Shown piece by piece: positions 22,646 to 30,651 of a stretch of DNA of 36,211 nucleotides. How positions within the stretch are numbered: position 1 is the stretch's first letter; every line of letters starts with the position of its first letter. The stretch is from Halobacteriales archaeon SW_5_70_135. Its GTDB lineage: Archaea > Halobacteriota > Halobacteria > Halobacteriales > SW-7-71-33. The notes under the pieces were generated by a model. That model did no database searches. It saw only the letters and a list, made by a program, of their open reading frames with translations, and was not told where the DNA came from. A program made the translations under genes and the position numbers. Location: the NCBI GenBank assembly GCA_003022865.1, contig PXSK01000027.1, positions 1 to 36,211 on the forward strand. Reading direction: 5' to 3'.

Positions 22646-24886
22646 ATGGCGAAGGACTTAGAGCGAGACCTCGGACTGCTGTCAGTGATGGCGATATCGA
22701 TCGGCGCGATGGTCGGCAGTGGCATCTTCATCCTGCCGGCACTCGCGGTGAAAGACGCCGGCGCGGGGATGGTCCTCGCCTTCGCGATCGCGGGCGTACT
22801 CGTGGTGCCGGCGGCGCTGTCGAAGGCCGAGATGGCGACGGCGATGCCGGAGGCCGGCGGGACGTACATCTACATCGAGCGGTCGATGGGACCGCTGCTC
22901 GGCAGTGTCGCCGGGGTCGGCACCTGGTTCGCGCTCGCGTTCAAGGGTGCGCTCGCGCTGGTCGGCGGCGTGCCGTATCTGCTTCTGGTGCTCGACCTGC
23001 CGCCGGTGTTCGGGCTGCGACCGACGACCTGGTTCGCGCTCGCGCTCGCGCTCGTGCTCGTCGGCGTGAACCTGCTCGGGGCGAAACAGACCGGTCGACT
23101 CCAGGTGGCGATCGTCGCCGTGATGCTCGCCGCGATGGCCTGGTTCGCCGTCGGGGGTGTGCCGGCGAGTGAGTTCGCGAGCGCTGACGCCCTGCTCGCG
23201 GAGGGCGCCAGTGGCATCTTCGCGGCGACGGGACTCGTGTTCGTCTCCTTCGCCGGCGTGACGAAGATCGCGAGCGTCGCCGAGGAGGTCGAGGACCCCG
23301 ACCGGGTGATCCCGCTGGGGATGCTCGGCTCGCTCACGTTCACTACGCTCTTGTACGTGCTCGTGGTCGCCGTCGTCGTCGGGGTGCTCCCGCTGGAGTC
23401 GATCGCCGCGGAGACCACCGCCGACGCCGGCACGCCGATCGCCGACGCCGCCGAAGTGGCCCTCGGCCCGACCGGGGTCGCCGCCGTCGTCGGCGCGGCC
23501 GTGCTGGCGCTCGTGTCGACGGCCAACGCCGGCGTGTTGTCGGCCTCACGGTACCCCTTCGCGATGAGCCGGGACGGACTCGTCCCCGCCTCGCTTGGCG
23601 AGATAAGCGACCGCTTCGACACGCCGGCGACGGCCATCTCGCTCACCGGCGCGGTGATGCTCGTGCTCATCGCGTTCGTCCCGATCCTCGAGATCGCCAA
23701 GCTCGCGAGTGCCTTCCAGATCCTCGTGTTCGCGATCATCAACGTCGCCGTGATCGCCTTCCGCGAGAGCGACGCCGCCGACTACGACCCCAGCTTCGAG
23801 TCGCCGCTGTACCCCTACGTACAGGTGTTCGGCTTCCTCGCCGGCCTGGCGCTGCTGACTCAGATGGGGACGGTGGCGATCCTCGGCGCCGTGGTCATCG
23901 TCGGCGGCAGCGTCGCCTGGTACGGCCTGTACGTCCGCCCGCGGGTGGACCGACAGAGTGCCGTCCGCTCGGCCGCTCGCCGCACCGCCGGCGAGCGCGT
24001 CGTCGAGCGCACCCGCGAGGCACTCGCCGGGCGGACGGGGATGACCGTCCTCGTCGCGCTACCGGAGGACGCCGACGAGCGGGCCGAGCGTGCCCTGCTG
24101 CGAGTGGCCGACGCCGTCGTCGGCCCGGACGGGACCGTCGTCGTCGCCCAGTTCGACGAGGTCCCCGACCAGCAGCCGCTCCGGTACGCTATCGGTCACC
24201 AGTCACCCGCGGACGTGGAGTTCGAGCGTCGCACGGACGAGCTGGCCGAGGCGTTCGAGGCCACCGTCGAGTACGGCGAGATCGTCAGCCACGACCCGAA
24301 GCGAGCGGTCGTCAACGCCGCCGCCGACATCGGCGTCGACCTCCTGCTCATCGACCACCAGCAGGGGTTCGGCGGCTACCGGCTGTTCTCCGACCCCGGC
24401 GACTGGATCGAGCGCAACGCCCCCTGTGACACCGTCGGCGTCGCTCTCGACCCCGGCGCCGACCCCGACCGGGTGACCCTCGTCGCCACGCAGGGGCCGT
24501 ACGACCCGCTGAAGGTCCGTATCGGCAACGCCCTCGCCGTGACGAACGACGCCGAACTGCGGCTGGTGTACTCGCTCGCGGCCGACACCGCCGACGAGCA
24601 GCGCGACGCCCTGCGGGCCTACCACGAGGAACTCGTCTCGCTGTCGGACGTACCGACGATCAGTCAGTTCGTCGATCCCGGGGAGATCGAGAGCGCACTC
24701 GCGAGCCCCTCCGGCAGCGAACTCGTCCTGCTGAGCCGGGAGAAGGGGCTGCTCACCGGCACCTCCGACGCCGGGGACCGCACGCGGATCGCCGTCGAGC
24801 AGGGCGAACACGGCCTCATCGAGCTGTACCCCGCCCGGGAGCGAGCCTCCCTCATCAGCCGGCTCCGCGAGCGGGCCGCGTTCTGA
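22646..24886 (+). CDS. APC-family amino-acid permease fused to tandem UspA-like domains
   Basis: 746 residues. The first 430 form a membrane domain of about 12 helices starting LLSVMAISIGAMVGSGIFIL, the substrate-site motif of APC amino-acid/cation transporters. Later come GLVFVSFAGVTKIASVAEEV and ANAGVLSASRYPFAMSRDGLVP. Residues about 460-746 hold two cytoplasmic UspA-like nucleotide-binding domains (MTVLVALPEDADERAERALL... and VTLVATQGPYDPLKVRIGNA). This fusion is well known in haloarchaea. It is coupled to the preceding TrkA-N-like gene. The transported amino acid cannot be told. Confidence 0.93.
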   Translation: MAKDLERDLGLLSVMAISIGAMVGSGIFILPALAVKDAGAGMVLAFAIAGVLVVPAALSKAEMATAMPEAGGTYIYIERSMGPLLGSVAGVGTWFALAFKGALALVGGVPYLLLVLDLPPVFGLRPTTWFALALALVLVGVNLLGAKQTGRLQVAIVAVMLAAMAWFAVGGVPASEFASADALLAEGASGIFAATGLVFVSFAGVTKIASVAEEVEDPDRVIPLGMLGSLTFTTLLYVLVVAVVVGVLPLESIAAETTADAGTPIADAAEVALGPTGVAAVVGAAVLALVSTANAGVLSASRYPFAMSRDGLVPASLGEISDRFDTPATAISLTGAVMLVLIAFVPILEIAKLASAFQILVFAIINVAVIAFRESDAADYDPSFESPLYPYVQVFGFLAGLALLTQMGTVAILGAVVIVGGSVAWYGLYVRPRVDRQSAVRSAARRTAGERVVERTREALAGRTGMTVLVALPEDADERAERALLRVADAVVGPDGTVVVAQFDEVPDQQPLRYAIGHQSPADVEFERRTDELAEAFEATVEYGEIVSHDPKRAVVNAAADIGVDLLLIDHQQGFGGYRLFSDPGDWIERNAPCDTVGVALDPGADPDRVTLVATQGPYDPLKVRIGNALAVTNDAELRLVYSLAADTADEQRDALRAYHEELVSLSDVPTISQFVDPGEIESALASPSGSELVLLSREKGLLTGTSDAGDRTRIAVEQGEHGLIELYPARERASLISRLRERAAF

Positions 24887-24899
24887 CCCGCTCGAGCGG

Positions 24900-25418
24900 T
24901 CAGGCGGTCTCGTCGCCGGTCACGACCACGGGGCGTGCGGTTCCGTGGATCACTGACTGGGTGACGCTGCCGAAGACGGCCTCCTCCGCCGTGGAGCGCT
25001 TGCGCCCGCCGACGACGACCGCCGCCGCGTCGTGGTCCTCGGCCGCCTCGACGATCGCCGCCGCGGGCGTACCGCTGGCGTCCAGAAGCGTCACCGTCAC
25101 GTCCCGCTCGTCGAGATACTCCCGGGCGCGCCGCACCGAGGCGATCCGGTCGGCGGACTTGTACGTGCCGAGCTCGTCGGGGATCTCCTCGCTCTCCTCC
25201 GGCGTGAACACGTGCAGGAGGACGGCCTCGACCCGCTCGCTCGCGGCCGGCAGGTCGGCGACGTACCCCGCCTGCGTGAGCGCATGCTCTTCGTTCTGGT
25301 CGATCGGGACGAGCACCTGGTAGCCGTCCGTCTCCGCGGTCGTGTCGGCCCCGACGCCCGTGTCCGTGTCTGTGTCCGTGTTCGTGTCCGTGTCGATGTT
25401 TGTGTCCGTGTCGGTCAT
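24900..25418 (-). CDS. Universal stress protein (UspA) with an Asp-Thr repeat leader
   Basis: 172 residues. The leader (residues 1-20) is a Thr-Asp/Asn repeat, MTDTDTNIDTDTNTD and so on, coded by a GTGTCC-type microsatellite. The Usp domain follows (YQVLVPIDQNEEHALTQAGYVA, VEAVLLHVFTPEE, AIVEAAEDHDAAAVVVGGRKRS, VFGSVTQSVIHGTARPVVVTG). The ATP-loop consensus G-2x-G-9x-G-S is altered at its second Gly (GGRKRS), so nucleotide binding is uncertain. It converges with the permease-Usp fusion (13 bp), suggesting a functional link. Confidence 0.88.
   Translation of the reverse strand: MTDTDTNIDTDTNTDTDTDTGVGADTTAETDGYQVLVPIDQNEEHALTQAGYVADLPAASERVEAVLLHVFTPEESEEIPDELGTYKSADRIASVRRAREYLDERDVTVTLLDASGTPAAAIVEAAEDHDAAAVVVGGRKRSTAEEAVFGSVTQSVIHGTARPVVVTGDETA
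25359..25412. repeat. Hexamer-like microsatellite coding Asp-Thr repeats
   Basis: Plus strand shows repeated GTGTCC/GTGTCT/GTGTTC words at the 5' end of the UspA gene. A related tract occurs in the arginine decarboxylase gene at about 26190-26270. Confidence 0.75.
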
Positions 25419-25637
25419 GTGTCGTGTTCGTGTGCTCGTCCCGACGGGACGACGACCGTTATCGTTGTCGTCCGTCGCGACTGTCACGTCTGCCGGGCGT
25501 CCGCACAGGTCGGCCGGACGGAAACGACGGCCGGGAGCGGGGTCGCCGGTCACCTCGGCAGGTAGCGGAGCCGCGGGCGACGTCCCGGTCACGTCCGAGC
25601 GTGTCGCCGCGCGGAGAACAGACAGTCAGCGTGACGG

Positions 25638-26027
25638 TCAGCGTGCCGTCTGTGGTACTTCGCCCTTGACCGAGCGCTTGACCTGGAGAGCGGCGCTGGC
25701 GGCGAGCCCGCGGGCGACCTCCTCGCGGTCGTCGGCGTCGACGGAGAAGTCGGTGTCGTCGAGTTCGAGCGAGAGGTCGGCGCTCACCGGGTGGCCGGCC
25801 GGCGGGTGGACGGCGACGGTGCCTCGCGGCCCGGCGACGCCGACGTCGACGTTCGAGTTGACGACGTACTCGTCGGGCAGGAACTCGCGGGTGCGGGCGG
25901 CGATGCGGACGATCTCGCGGCGAACCTCGCGGCGCTGGTCGTCGGTGAGTTCGGGCAGGTCGGCCTGGGCGCGCTTGCCCGCCTCGGTGATGCCCGGCAG
26001 TCCTGCGTGCGGGTTGTTTCCGTTCAC
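25638..26027 (-). CDS. Conserved haloarchaeal protein (DUF5811-like)
   Basis: 129 residues from GTG 26027 (VNGNNPHAGLPGITEAGKRA). The body has LTDDQRREVRREIVRIAART then REFLPDEYVV, a beta segment with TVAVHPPAGHPVSADLS, and a closing helix EEVARGLAASAALQVKRSVK. This pattern recalls a small family restricted to Halobacteria; the function is unknown. A TATA-like TTTTTGCG about 30 nt upstream (near 26056-26063) supports GTG over the longer open frame. It lies behind the arginine decarboxylase gene in the same direction. Confidence 0.82.
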   Translation of the reverse strand: MNGNNPHAGLPGITEAGKRAQADLPELTDDQRREVRREIVRIAARTREFLPDEYVVNSNVDVGVAGPRGTVAVHPPAGHPVSADLSLELDDTDFSVDADDREEVARGLAASAALQVKRSVKGEVPQTAR

Positions 26028-26122
26028 GTACCGATCCCAGTCGGCAGGCCCGACGCAAAAAGATTCTGGGTGTCCACGGGTCGCGTCCAGTCGACCCCCA
26101 TCCTCACTGTCGGGCGACGGCC

Positions 26123-26719
26123 TCAGACGAGCGCCGTCCCGTCGCCGTACACCGCGAGCACCACGGCGGCGGCGTGACGGTCGCGTTCGCCGGCGTCTGC
26201 GTCGGCGTCCGTGTCCGTGTCTGCGCCCGCGTCGGCGTTCGTGCCCGCGTCGGTGTCCGCGCCGACCTGGCCCCCGGTATCCGTGTCGCCCGCGGGGACG
26301 CTTTCGGCGACCGCGACCGAGGACCGCCCGGTCGGCGTCCAGTCGCGGCGGTCGAAGCCCGCCGTCAGCCCCCGCTCGGCCTCCCGTAGCGCCCGCTCGC
26401 GGAGTTCCTCGTCGTCGACTCCCGGACCCTGGGCCGTGCCCTCGTAGAACAGTCCGCGTCCGTCGTCGCCGCGGGCCCAGGACAGCGCGGCCGCGACCCG
26501 GTCGCCGACGGCCCGGGCCTGGACGACGGTGAGTCGGTCGCCGGCCGTGCCCAGGTCCGGCGCCGTCCCGTCGACCTCGACGGTCGCTCCCGGCGGCACG
26601 ACCGAAGAGACGCTCACGAGGTTGAAGTTGCCGACGCCGGCCGACAGCAGCGCCGCGTCGTACGCCGCCGTCGTCGTCGGCCCGGTGCCGGTCCCGCTCA
26701 CGACGCGGATCGCGCCCAT
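26123..26719 (-). CDS. pdaD: Pyruvoyl-dependent arginine decarboxylase
   Basis: 198 residues. PvlArgDC self-cleaves to form a pyruvoyl cofactor and converts arginine to agmatine, needed for polyamines and for agmatidine in tRNA-Ile2. The self-cleavage site is the Ser-Ser of NFNLVSVSSVVPPGA (Ser38/Ser39). Other family blocks are MGAIRVVSGTGTGPTTTAAYDAALLSAGVGN, RGLFYEGTAQGPG and GFDRRDWTPTGRSSVAVAES. Near the C-terminus there is an extra Asp-Thr-Ala-rich insertion of about 35 residues (from PAGDTDTGGQVGADTD), coded by a simple repeat, before the last strand AAAVVLAVYGDGTALV. Confidence 0.93.
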   Translation of the reverse strand: MGAIRVVSGTGTGPTTTAAYDAALLSAGVGNFNLVSVSSVVPPGATVEVDGTAPDLGTAGDRLTVVQARAVGDRVAAALSWARGDDGRGLFYEGTAQGPGVDDEELRERALREAERGLTAGFDRRDWTPTGRSSVAVAESVPAGDTDTGGQVGADTDAGTNADAGADTDTDADADAGERDRHAAAVVLAVYGDGTALV

Positions 26720-26787
26720 ACGCCGCGTTCGTCCCGGCCGGAAAGCCGCTTGCGATCCCGGACTCCCGAGCACTCGCGGGTCGGTGG

Positions 26788-26797
26788 TGTTTTTCCG
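26788..26797 (+). promoter_or_regulatory. TATA-like box of the PanE-like gene
   Basis: TGTTTTTCC-type block centred about 26 nt before ATG 26818. Confidence 0.4.
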
Positions 26798-26817
26798 GCT
26801 CGACGGGAAGCGATGGC

Positions 26818-27726
26818 ATGGACGTCGCCGTGCTCGGCGCCGGCAGCGTCGGCAGCCTCCTCGGGGGGCTGCTCGCCCGCGAGCACCCCGTCACGCTGGT
26901 CGGCCGCGAACCACACGTCACCGCCGTCCGACGGGACGGTCTCACCGTCGCCGGCCGCCCGGAGTGTACGGTCCACCCCGAGGCCCGCACCGACACCGCC
27001 GGTCTCGACGCCGACCTGGTGCTCGTCACGGTGAAGGCCCACGACGTGTCGGCGGCGGCCGACCGGCTGGCTCGCGACGCCGACCCCGCGGTAGTCGTGC
27101 CGCTGTCGAACGGGCTGGGCCACGCCGACACCCTCGCCGACCGCCTGCCCGGGACGGCGGCGCTCGCGGGGACGATCACCTACGGCGCCACGCTCGACCG
27201 GCCGGGACACGTCACCTGCACCGGCGCCGGAGCGGTGACCGTCGGCGCCCGCGGCGGCGGCCCCTCGCGCGCGGCGCGAGAGGTCGCCGCCGTCTTCGAG
27301 ACGGCCGGCGTCGAGGCGACCGCGGTCGAAGACGCCCCCCGCCGTGGGTGGGAGAAACTCGCGGTCAACGCCGGGGTCAACGCCGCCACCGCGCTCGCCC
27401 GGGTCGAGAACGGTCGGCTGGTCGACGAGCCCGGCCGGGCGCTCGCCCACGACGCCGCCCGCGAGTGTGCTCGTGTCGCCCGCGCGGAGGGCGTCGACCT
27501 GTCCGACGCGGCGGCCGTTGACGCCGTCGACCGCGTCGTCGAGGCGACCGCGGCGAACCGTTCCTCGATGCGACAGGACCTCGACGCGGGTCGGCGGACG
27601 GAGGTCAACGCGATCAACGGTCACGTCGTCGACCGCGCCGGGGCGCACGACCTGGCGGTGCCGACGAACGAGACGCTGACGCGACTGCTGCGGCTGTGGG
27701 AGCGGGGACGGGGACTGCGGCGCTAG
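26818..27726 (+). CDS. panE: Ketopantoate reductase (ApbA/PanE family)
   Basis: 302 residues. NADPH-binding loop GAGSVGSL at 7-14 after the first strand, then VTLVGREPHVTAVRRDGL, DLVLVTVKAHDV and VVVPLSNGLGHADTLADRLP. The catalytic C-domain contains RRGWEKLAVNAGVNAATALA with the conserved Lys and Asn, and SSMRQDLDAGRRTEVNAINGHVV with the Ser, Asp and Glu expected in PanE. It reduces 2-dehydropantoate to pantoate for coenzyme A. Paralogues of this family act on other 2-oxo acids, so the symbol is tentative. It overlaps the convergent NifU-C gene by 4 bp. Confidence 0.9.
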   Translation: MDVAVLGAGSVGSLLGGLLAREHPVTLVGREPHVTAVRRDGLTVAGRPECTVHPEARTDTAGLDADLVLVTVKAHDVSAAADRLARDADPAVVVPLSNGLGHADTLADRLPGTAALAGTITYGATLDRPGHVTCTGAGAVTVGARGGGPSRAAREVAAVFETAGVEATAVEDAPRRGWEKLAVNAGVNAATALARVENGRLVDEPGRALAHDAARECARVARAEGVDLSDAAAVDAVDRVVEATAANRSSMRQDLDAGRRTEVNAINGHVVDRAGAHDLAVPTNETLTRLLRLWERGRGLRR

Positions 27727-28097
27727 AACGGGGCCTGCGGACCTTCGTCGTCGTCGCGGTCCTCGCCGGCGCCCGCGCCGGGAAACGGCGAGGCGGTCGA
27801 GCCGCCGCGGCCGCCCTCGGTGTGGCTCGGACCGCTGCCCATGCCGGTCTCGGCGTGGACCCGCTCGATCTCGGGGATCTCCTTGACCATGCGGCTCTTT
27901 ATCGCCTGGATGGTCATCGGAGAGATGCCACAGCCGGAGCAGGCCCCGCCCAGCTGGACGGTGACGGAGCCGTCCTCGGGGTCGATCGACTGGACGGCAG
28001 CGGTGCCGCCGTGCATCTGGATCTGCGGGAAGTTGCGTCGGAGGAAGTTCATCACCTTCTCCTCCAGCTCCGTCCCGCCGTCGTCGGTCGTGCTCAT
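27723..28097 (-). CDS. NifU C-terminal domain Fe-S scaffold protein
   Basis: 124 residues. The NifU-C/Nfu domain covers residues 10-82 (LEEKVMNFLRRNFPQIQMHGG, AVQSIDPEDGSVTVQLGGAC). The cluster-binding CSGC is at Cys53/Cys56 and is followed by GISPMTIQAIKSRMVKEIPE. It assembles and transfers Fe-S clusters. The Gly/Asp-rich tail of about 40 residues is probably disordered. A TATA-like CTTATTTAC (28127-28119) 26 nt upstream fixes the start. The last codons overlap the end of the convergent panE. Confidence 0.93.
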   Translation of the reverse strand: MSTTDDGGTELEEKVMNFLRRNFPQIQMHGGTAAVQSIDPEDGSVTVQLGGACSGCGISPMTIQAIKSRMVKEIPEIERVHAETGMGSGPSHTEGGRGGSTASPFPGAGAGEDRDDDEGPQAPF

Positions 28098-28118
28098 GCC
28101 GCTCGATACGGGAGCACC

Positions 28119-28127
28119 GTAAATAAG
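28119..28127 (-). promoter_or_regulatory. TATA-like box of the NifU-C gene
   Basis: CTTATTTAC on the minus strand, centred 26 nt before ATG 28097. Confidence 0.55.
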
Positions 28128-28150
28128 CCCTCCGACCCCCGCGGTCACGG

Positions 28151-29032
28151 TCACTCGTCGCGCAGACGGACGACGCCGTGTTCGAGCACCTCGCTGTTGG
28201 GGACGATGTACTCCTCGGTGCCGTTCTCGACGCGGGTGACGAACACGTCCATCCCCTGGACGATCCCGTCGCGGTCGCCGATCTCGACGTGGTCGCCGAT
28301 GCCGTACGGCTGTCGCATCAGCAGGTAGAGCCCGGCGGCACCGCTGGCGAGGAAGTCACGCAGCGCGACCGCCGACAGGACGACGATCCCCAGGGTGTAC
28401 ACCGACAGCAGCGCCACGAGCGCCAGCGTCTGGACGCCGATCTGTCCGAGGGCGATCAGCAGGACGACGTACAGCACGCTGTACTTGACCAGCTTCGGGA
28501 CGACGGTCACCTCGGGCAGTTTCACGCCGCGCAGACGCTCGCTGACGAGCAGTTCGGCCTTGTCGGCGACGACGAAGCCGACGACGACGACCAGTCCGGC
28601 GATGAACAGCTGCGGGACGAAGCCGACGAATGACTGGAACAGCTGCTGGGTCGAGAGAACGCCGACGATGTTCAGCGTCGCCAGGACGGTCACGGCGTAG
28701 ACGAACCAGGAGGCCATTCCGGCGACGATCGTCACCGTCGACAGCCCGAGCGACTGTGCGCTCCGCTCGAAGGCGGTGCCCTCGACCAGCGAGGGGACAC
28801 TCGCCGCCTGCAGCAGTCGCTTCGACAGCCGCCCGACGAACACCCCGAGGACGAGACCGACGCCGAGGACGACGCTCGCCTGCACCAGCTGCGCCTGAAA
28901 CAGCCGGACCAGCGCCTCCAGTCCGGGCACGTCCGACAGCGGTCCGAGGTCGACGGCCGGGTCGCTCGCGGTCGTCTCCGTTCCGTCGTCTGCCTGCAGG
29001 ACGACAGCGGGCACGGGCACGGACACGGGCAT
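28151..29032 (-). CDS. MscS-type mechanosensitive channel family protein
   Basis: 293 residues. A short hydrophilic lead is followed by about five membrane helices (VQASVVLGVGLVLGVFVG; TVTIVAGMASWFVYAVTVLA; FIAGLVVVVGFVVADKA; YSVLYVVLLIALGQIGVQ; LVALLSVYTLGIVVLSAVAL). The MscS pore/beta domain then follows: ALRDFLASGAAGLYLLMRQP, YGIGDHVEIGDRDGIVQGMD and YIVPNSEVLEHGVVRLR. MscS-like channels release solutes on osmotic downshock. It starts 2 bp after the c-di-AMP synthase stop, so both are made from one mRNA, linking the channel to c-di-AMP osmoregulation. Confidence 0.93.
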   Translation of the reverse strand: MPVSVPVPAVVLQADDGTETTASDPAVDLGPLSDVPGLEALVRLFQAQLVQASVVLGVGLVLGVFVGRLSKRLLQAASVPSLVEGTAFERSAQSLGLSTVTIVAGMASWFVYAVTVLATLNIVGVLSTQQLFQSFVGFVPQLFIAGLVVVVGFVVADKAELLVSERLRGVKLPEVTVVPKLVKYSVLYVVLLIALGQIGVQTLALVALLSVYTLGIVVLSAVALRDFLASGAAGLYLLMRQPYGIGDHVEIGDRDGIVQGMDVFVTRVENGTEEYIVPNSEVLEHGVVRLRDE

Positions 29033-29034
29033 GG

Positions 29035-29847
29035 TCAGTAGTCCTCGGGGTCGATCTCGAGGGCCAGTTCGCCGTTCTTGAACGCCCGCACGAGGCCGTC
29101 GGACTCGCTGAGGACGACCGCCGTGGCGTTCGTGTCCCGCGTTATCGCCCCGCCGGCCATGTGTCGCGCGCCGAGTCCCTTCGGGATGTCGACGCCCTCG
29201 GCGCTCGGTTCGAGGTAGCGGTACGCCGAAACGATCTTTCCGGCGTCCGAGATGACGAAGGCGCCGTCCAGCCGGGAGAACTCCTTCAGCATGACGTTGA
29301 CGATGGGGTCGCCGACGTGGACGTGTGACTTCTCGAAGGGATTGTACGACAGCGGGCGCGACTTGTTCATCACCTTGCCGGCGTCGCCGACGACGAACAG
29401 CGCGCCGACGGGTTTGCCCTTCTGGCCCTTCTTGCCGAGTTCGATTGCCAGCTCGAGGACGTTGCGGATGACGTCCGGCGGCGCCCGCGAGTCGGCGAAC
29501 AGTTCGTAGACGCCGCTGCGCGGGAACGCGTCCGAGCGCACCCGAGAGACGGTGTCCAGCCCGTCGTCGAACACCCGGGAGACACAGGCGAGCACGTCGC
29601 CCTCGTTGACGAGTTCGCGCTGCATCGCCCCCTCGACGCCGAAGCGGATCCGCTTCGAGACGTCGCTGAACTCCAGGGGCAACTCGACGAACTGCTCGGC
29701 CCCGACGTCGTTGTCCGGCGCCACGACGATCACCCCCACGCTGTCGGCGGCGTCGAAGCGCTCGTGGTAGGACCCGCTCGGTGAAAACAGCAAGACTGCG
29801 TCGGCGCCGGCCACGATATCGTCGAGCAGCTCCAGGACGTCGGCCAT
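29035..29847 (-). CDS. dacZ: Diadenylate cyclase (c-di-AMP synthase, DacZ type)
   Basis: 270 residues. The DAC domain (about 125-260) has LGKKGQKGKPVGALFVVGDA, the catalytic DGA at 194-196 (SRLDGAFVISDAGKI) and the second motif GLGARHMAGG (225-233, with Arg228-His229), followed by TNATAVVLSESDG. The N-terminal 120 residues are the archaeal DacZ domain (PDNDVGAEQFVELPLEF, RIRFGVEGAMQRELVNEGD). DacZ makes c-di-AMP from two ATP; in Haloferax it is reported to be essential and to affect osmotic balance. A TATA-like GTCTTTTTCG (29880-29871) lies 29 nt upstream. It is the first gene of the operon with the MscS-like channel. Confidence 0.95.
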   Translation of the reverse strand: MADVLELLDDIVAGADAVLLFSPSGSYHERFDAADSVGVIVVAPDNDVGAEQFVELPLEFSDVSKRIRFGVEGAMQRELVNEGDVLACVSRVFDDGLDTVSRVRSDAFPRSGVYELFADSRAPPDVIRNVLELAIELGKKGQKGKPVGALFVVGDAGKVMNKSRPLSYNPFEKSHVHVGDPIVNVMLKEFSRLDGAFVISDAGKIVSAYRYLEPSAEGVDIPKGLGARHMAGGAITRDTNATAVVLSESDGLVRAFKNGELALEIDPEDY

Positions 29848-29985
29848 CGCCCGAACCGACTCGCAGCACGCGAAAAAGACTTTCGCCGCGTCGTGCGGCC
29901 GGCTGCCGCCCGTCTCCGTCCTCCCGCCGACCGGCCGGACGTCGACGCTGACGCCGACGCTGACGTCGGAGCCGATGTCGCCGGC

Positions 29986-30486
29986 TCAGTCGCCGGCGAT
30001 CGTTCCCCACTCGCCCCCGTAGAAGCTGACCGGCTCGGCGTCGGCGTCGAGGACGGCGGCGCTCCCGACGCGACCGAGGTAGATCGTGTGGTCGCCGGCC
30101 TCGTGGGCGGCCTCGACCGTGCAGTCGGCGTACGCGAGCGACTCCTCGAAGACCGGGGCACCGGAGACCTCCGTGCGGGTGGGGTCGGCATCGAACGGGT
30201 CGCGGTCGAGGTCGACGATGCCGGCGAAGTGCTCTCCCAGGTCGCGCTGGTCGGCGGTGAGTACGTTCACACAGTAGCCGCCGACGCCCTCTCCGTCCTC
30301 GCCGGCCAGCAGCTCGTAGGCGCGGGTTTCGTGGTCGATGCAGACCAGCACCAGCGGCGGGTCGAGCGAGACGCTGGAGAAGGCGTTGACCGTGATCCCG
30401 TGTGGCGGCTCGACGGGCAGGGTGACGACGGTGACGCCGGTCGCGAACTGCCCCATGACGGTCCGGAAGGTGTCGGTATCGACCAT
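29986..30486 (-). CDS. Flavin reductase family protein (FMN-binding split barrel)
   Basis: 166 residues from ATG 30486. The family order is clear: FRTVMGQFATGVTVVTLPVE, GITVNAFSSVSLDPPLVLVC then IDHETRAYELL, YCVNVLTADQRDLGEHFAG and GAPVFEESLAYADCTVEAAH then EAGDHTIYLGRV, ending SFYGGEWGTI. Such proteins reduce FMN/FAD with NAD(P)H, often to feed a partner monooxygenase, or act as flavoproteins themselves; no partner is seen nearby. ATG 30486 lies about 25 nt after a weak TATA-like TCTATCC. Confidence 0.92.
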   Translation of the reverse strand: MVDTDTFRTVMGQFATGVTVVTLPVEPPHGITVNAFSSVSLDPPLVLVCIDHETRAYELLAGEDGEGVGGYCVNVLTADQRDLGEHFAGIVDLDRDPFDADPTRTEVSGAPVFEESLAYADCTVEAAHEAGDHTIYLGRVGSAAVLDADAEPVSFYGGEWGTIAGD

Positions 30487-30524
30487 GGACGGCCTTCGCC
30501 GGGGGGTCGGATAGACCCCTCGAT

Positions 30525-30623
30525 ACCGGCGTCCGCGAAGAGCGACGGTTGCGACGGACGGCGTTCTCCGCGGAGGGAGGCGACGGCCGGCTCGACACCG
30601 GCGTCCGCGAAGAGCAACGGTCG
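30525..30623. repeat. 27-bp direct repeat, two copies
   Basis: Copies at 30525-30551 and 30597-30623 share ACCGGCGTCCGCGAAGAGC and the following ACGGT, with 2 mismatches, spaced 72 bp start to start. They lie in the intergenic gap between the flavin reductase and the broken membrane-protein gene. Possible duplicated promoter-proximal element; function unknown. Confidence 0.75.
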
Positions 30624-30651
30624 TGACCGCCGACGGCGGTAGTTCGGGCCG

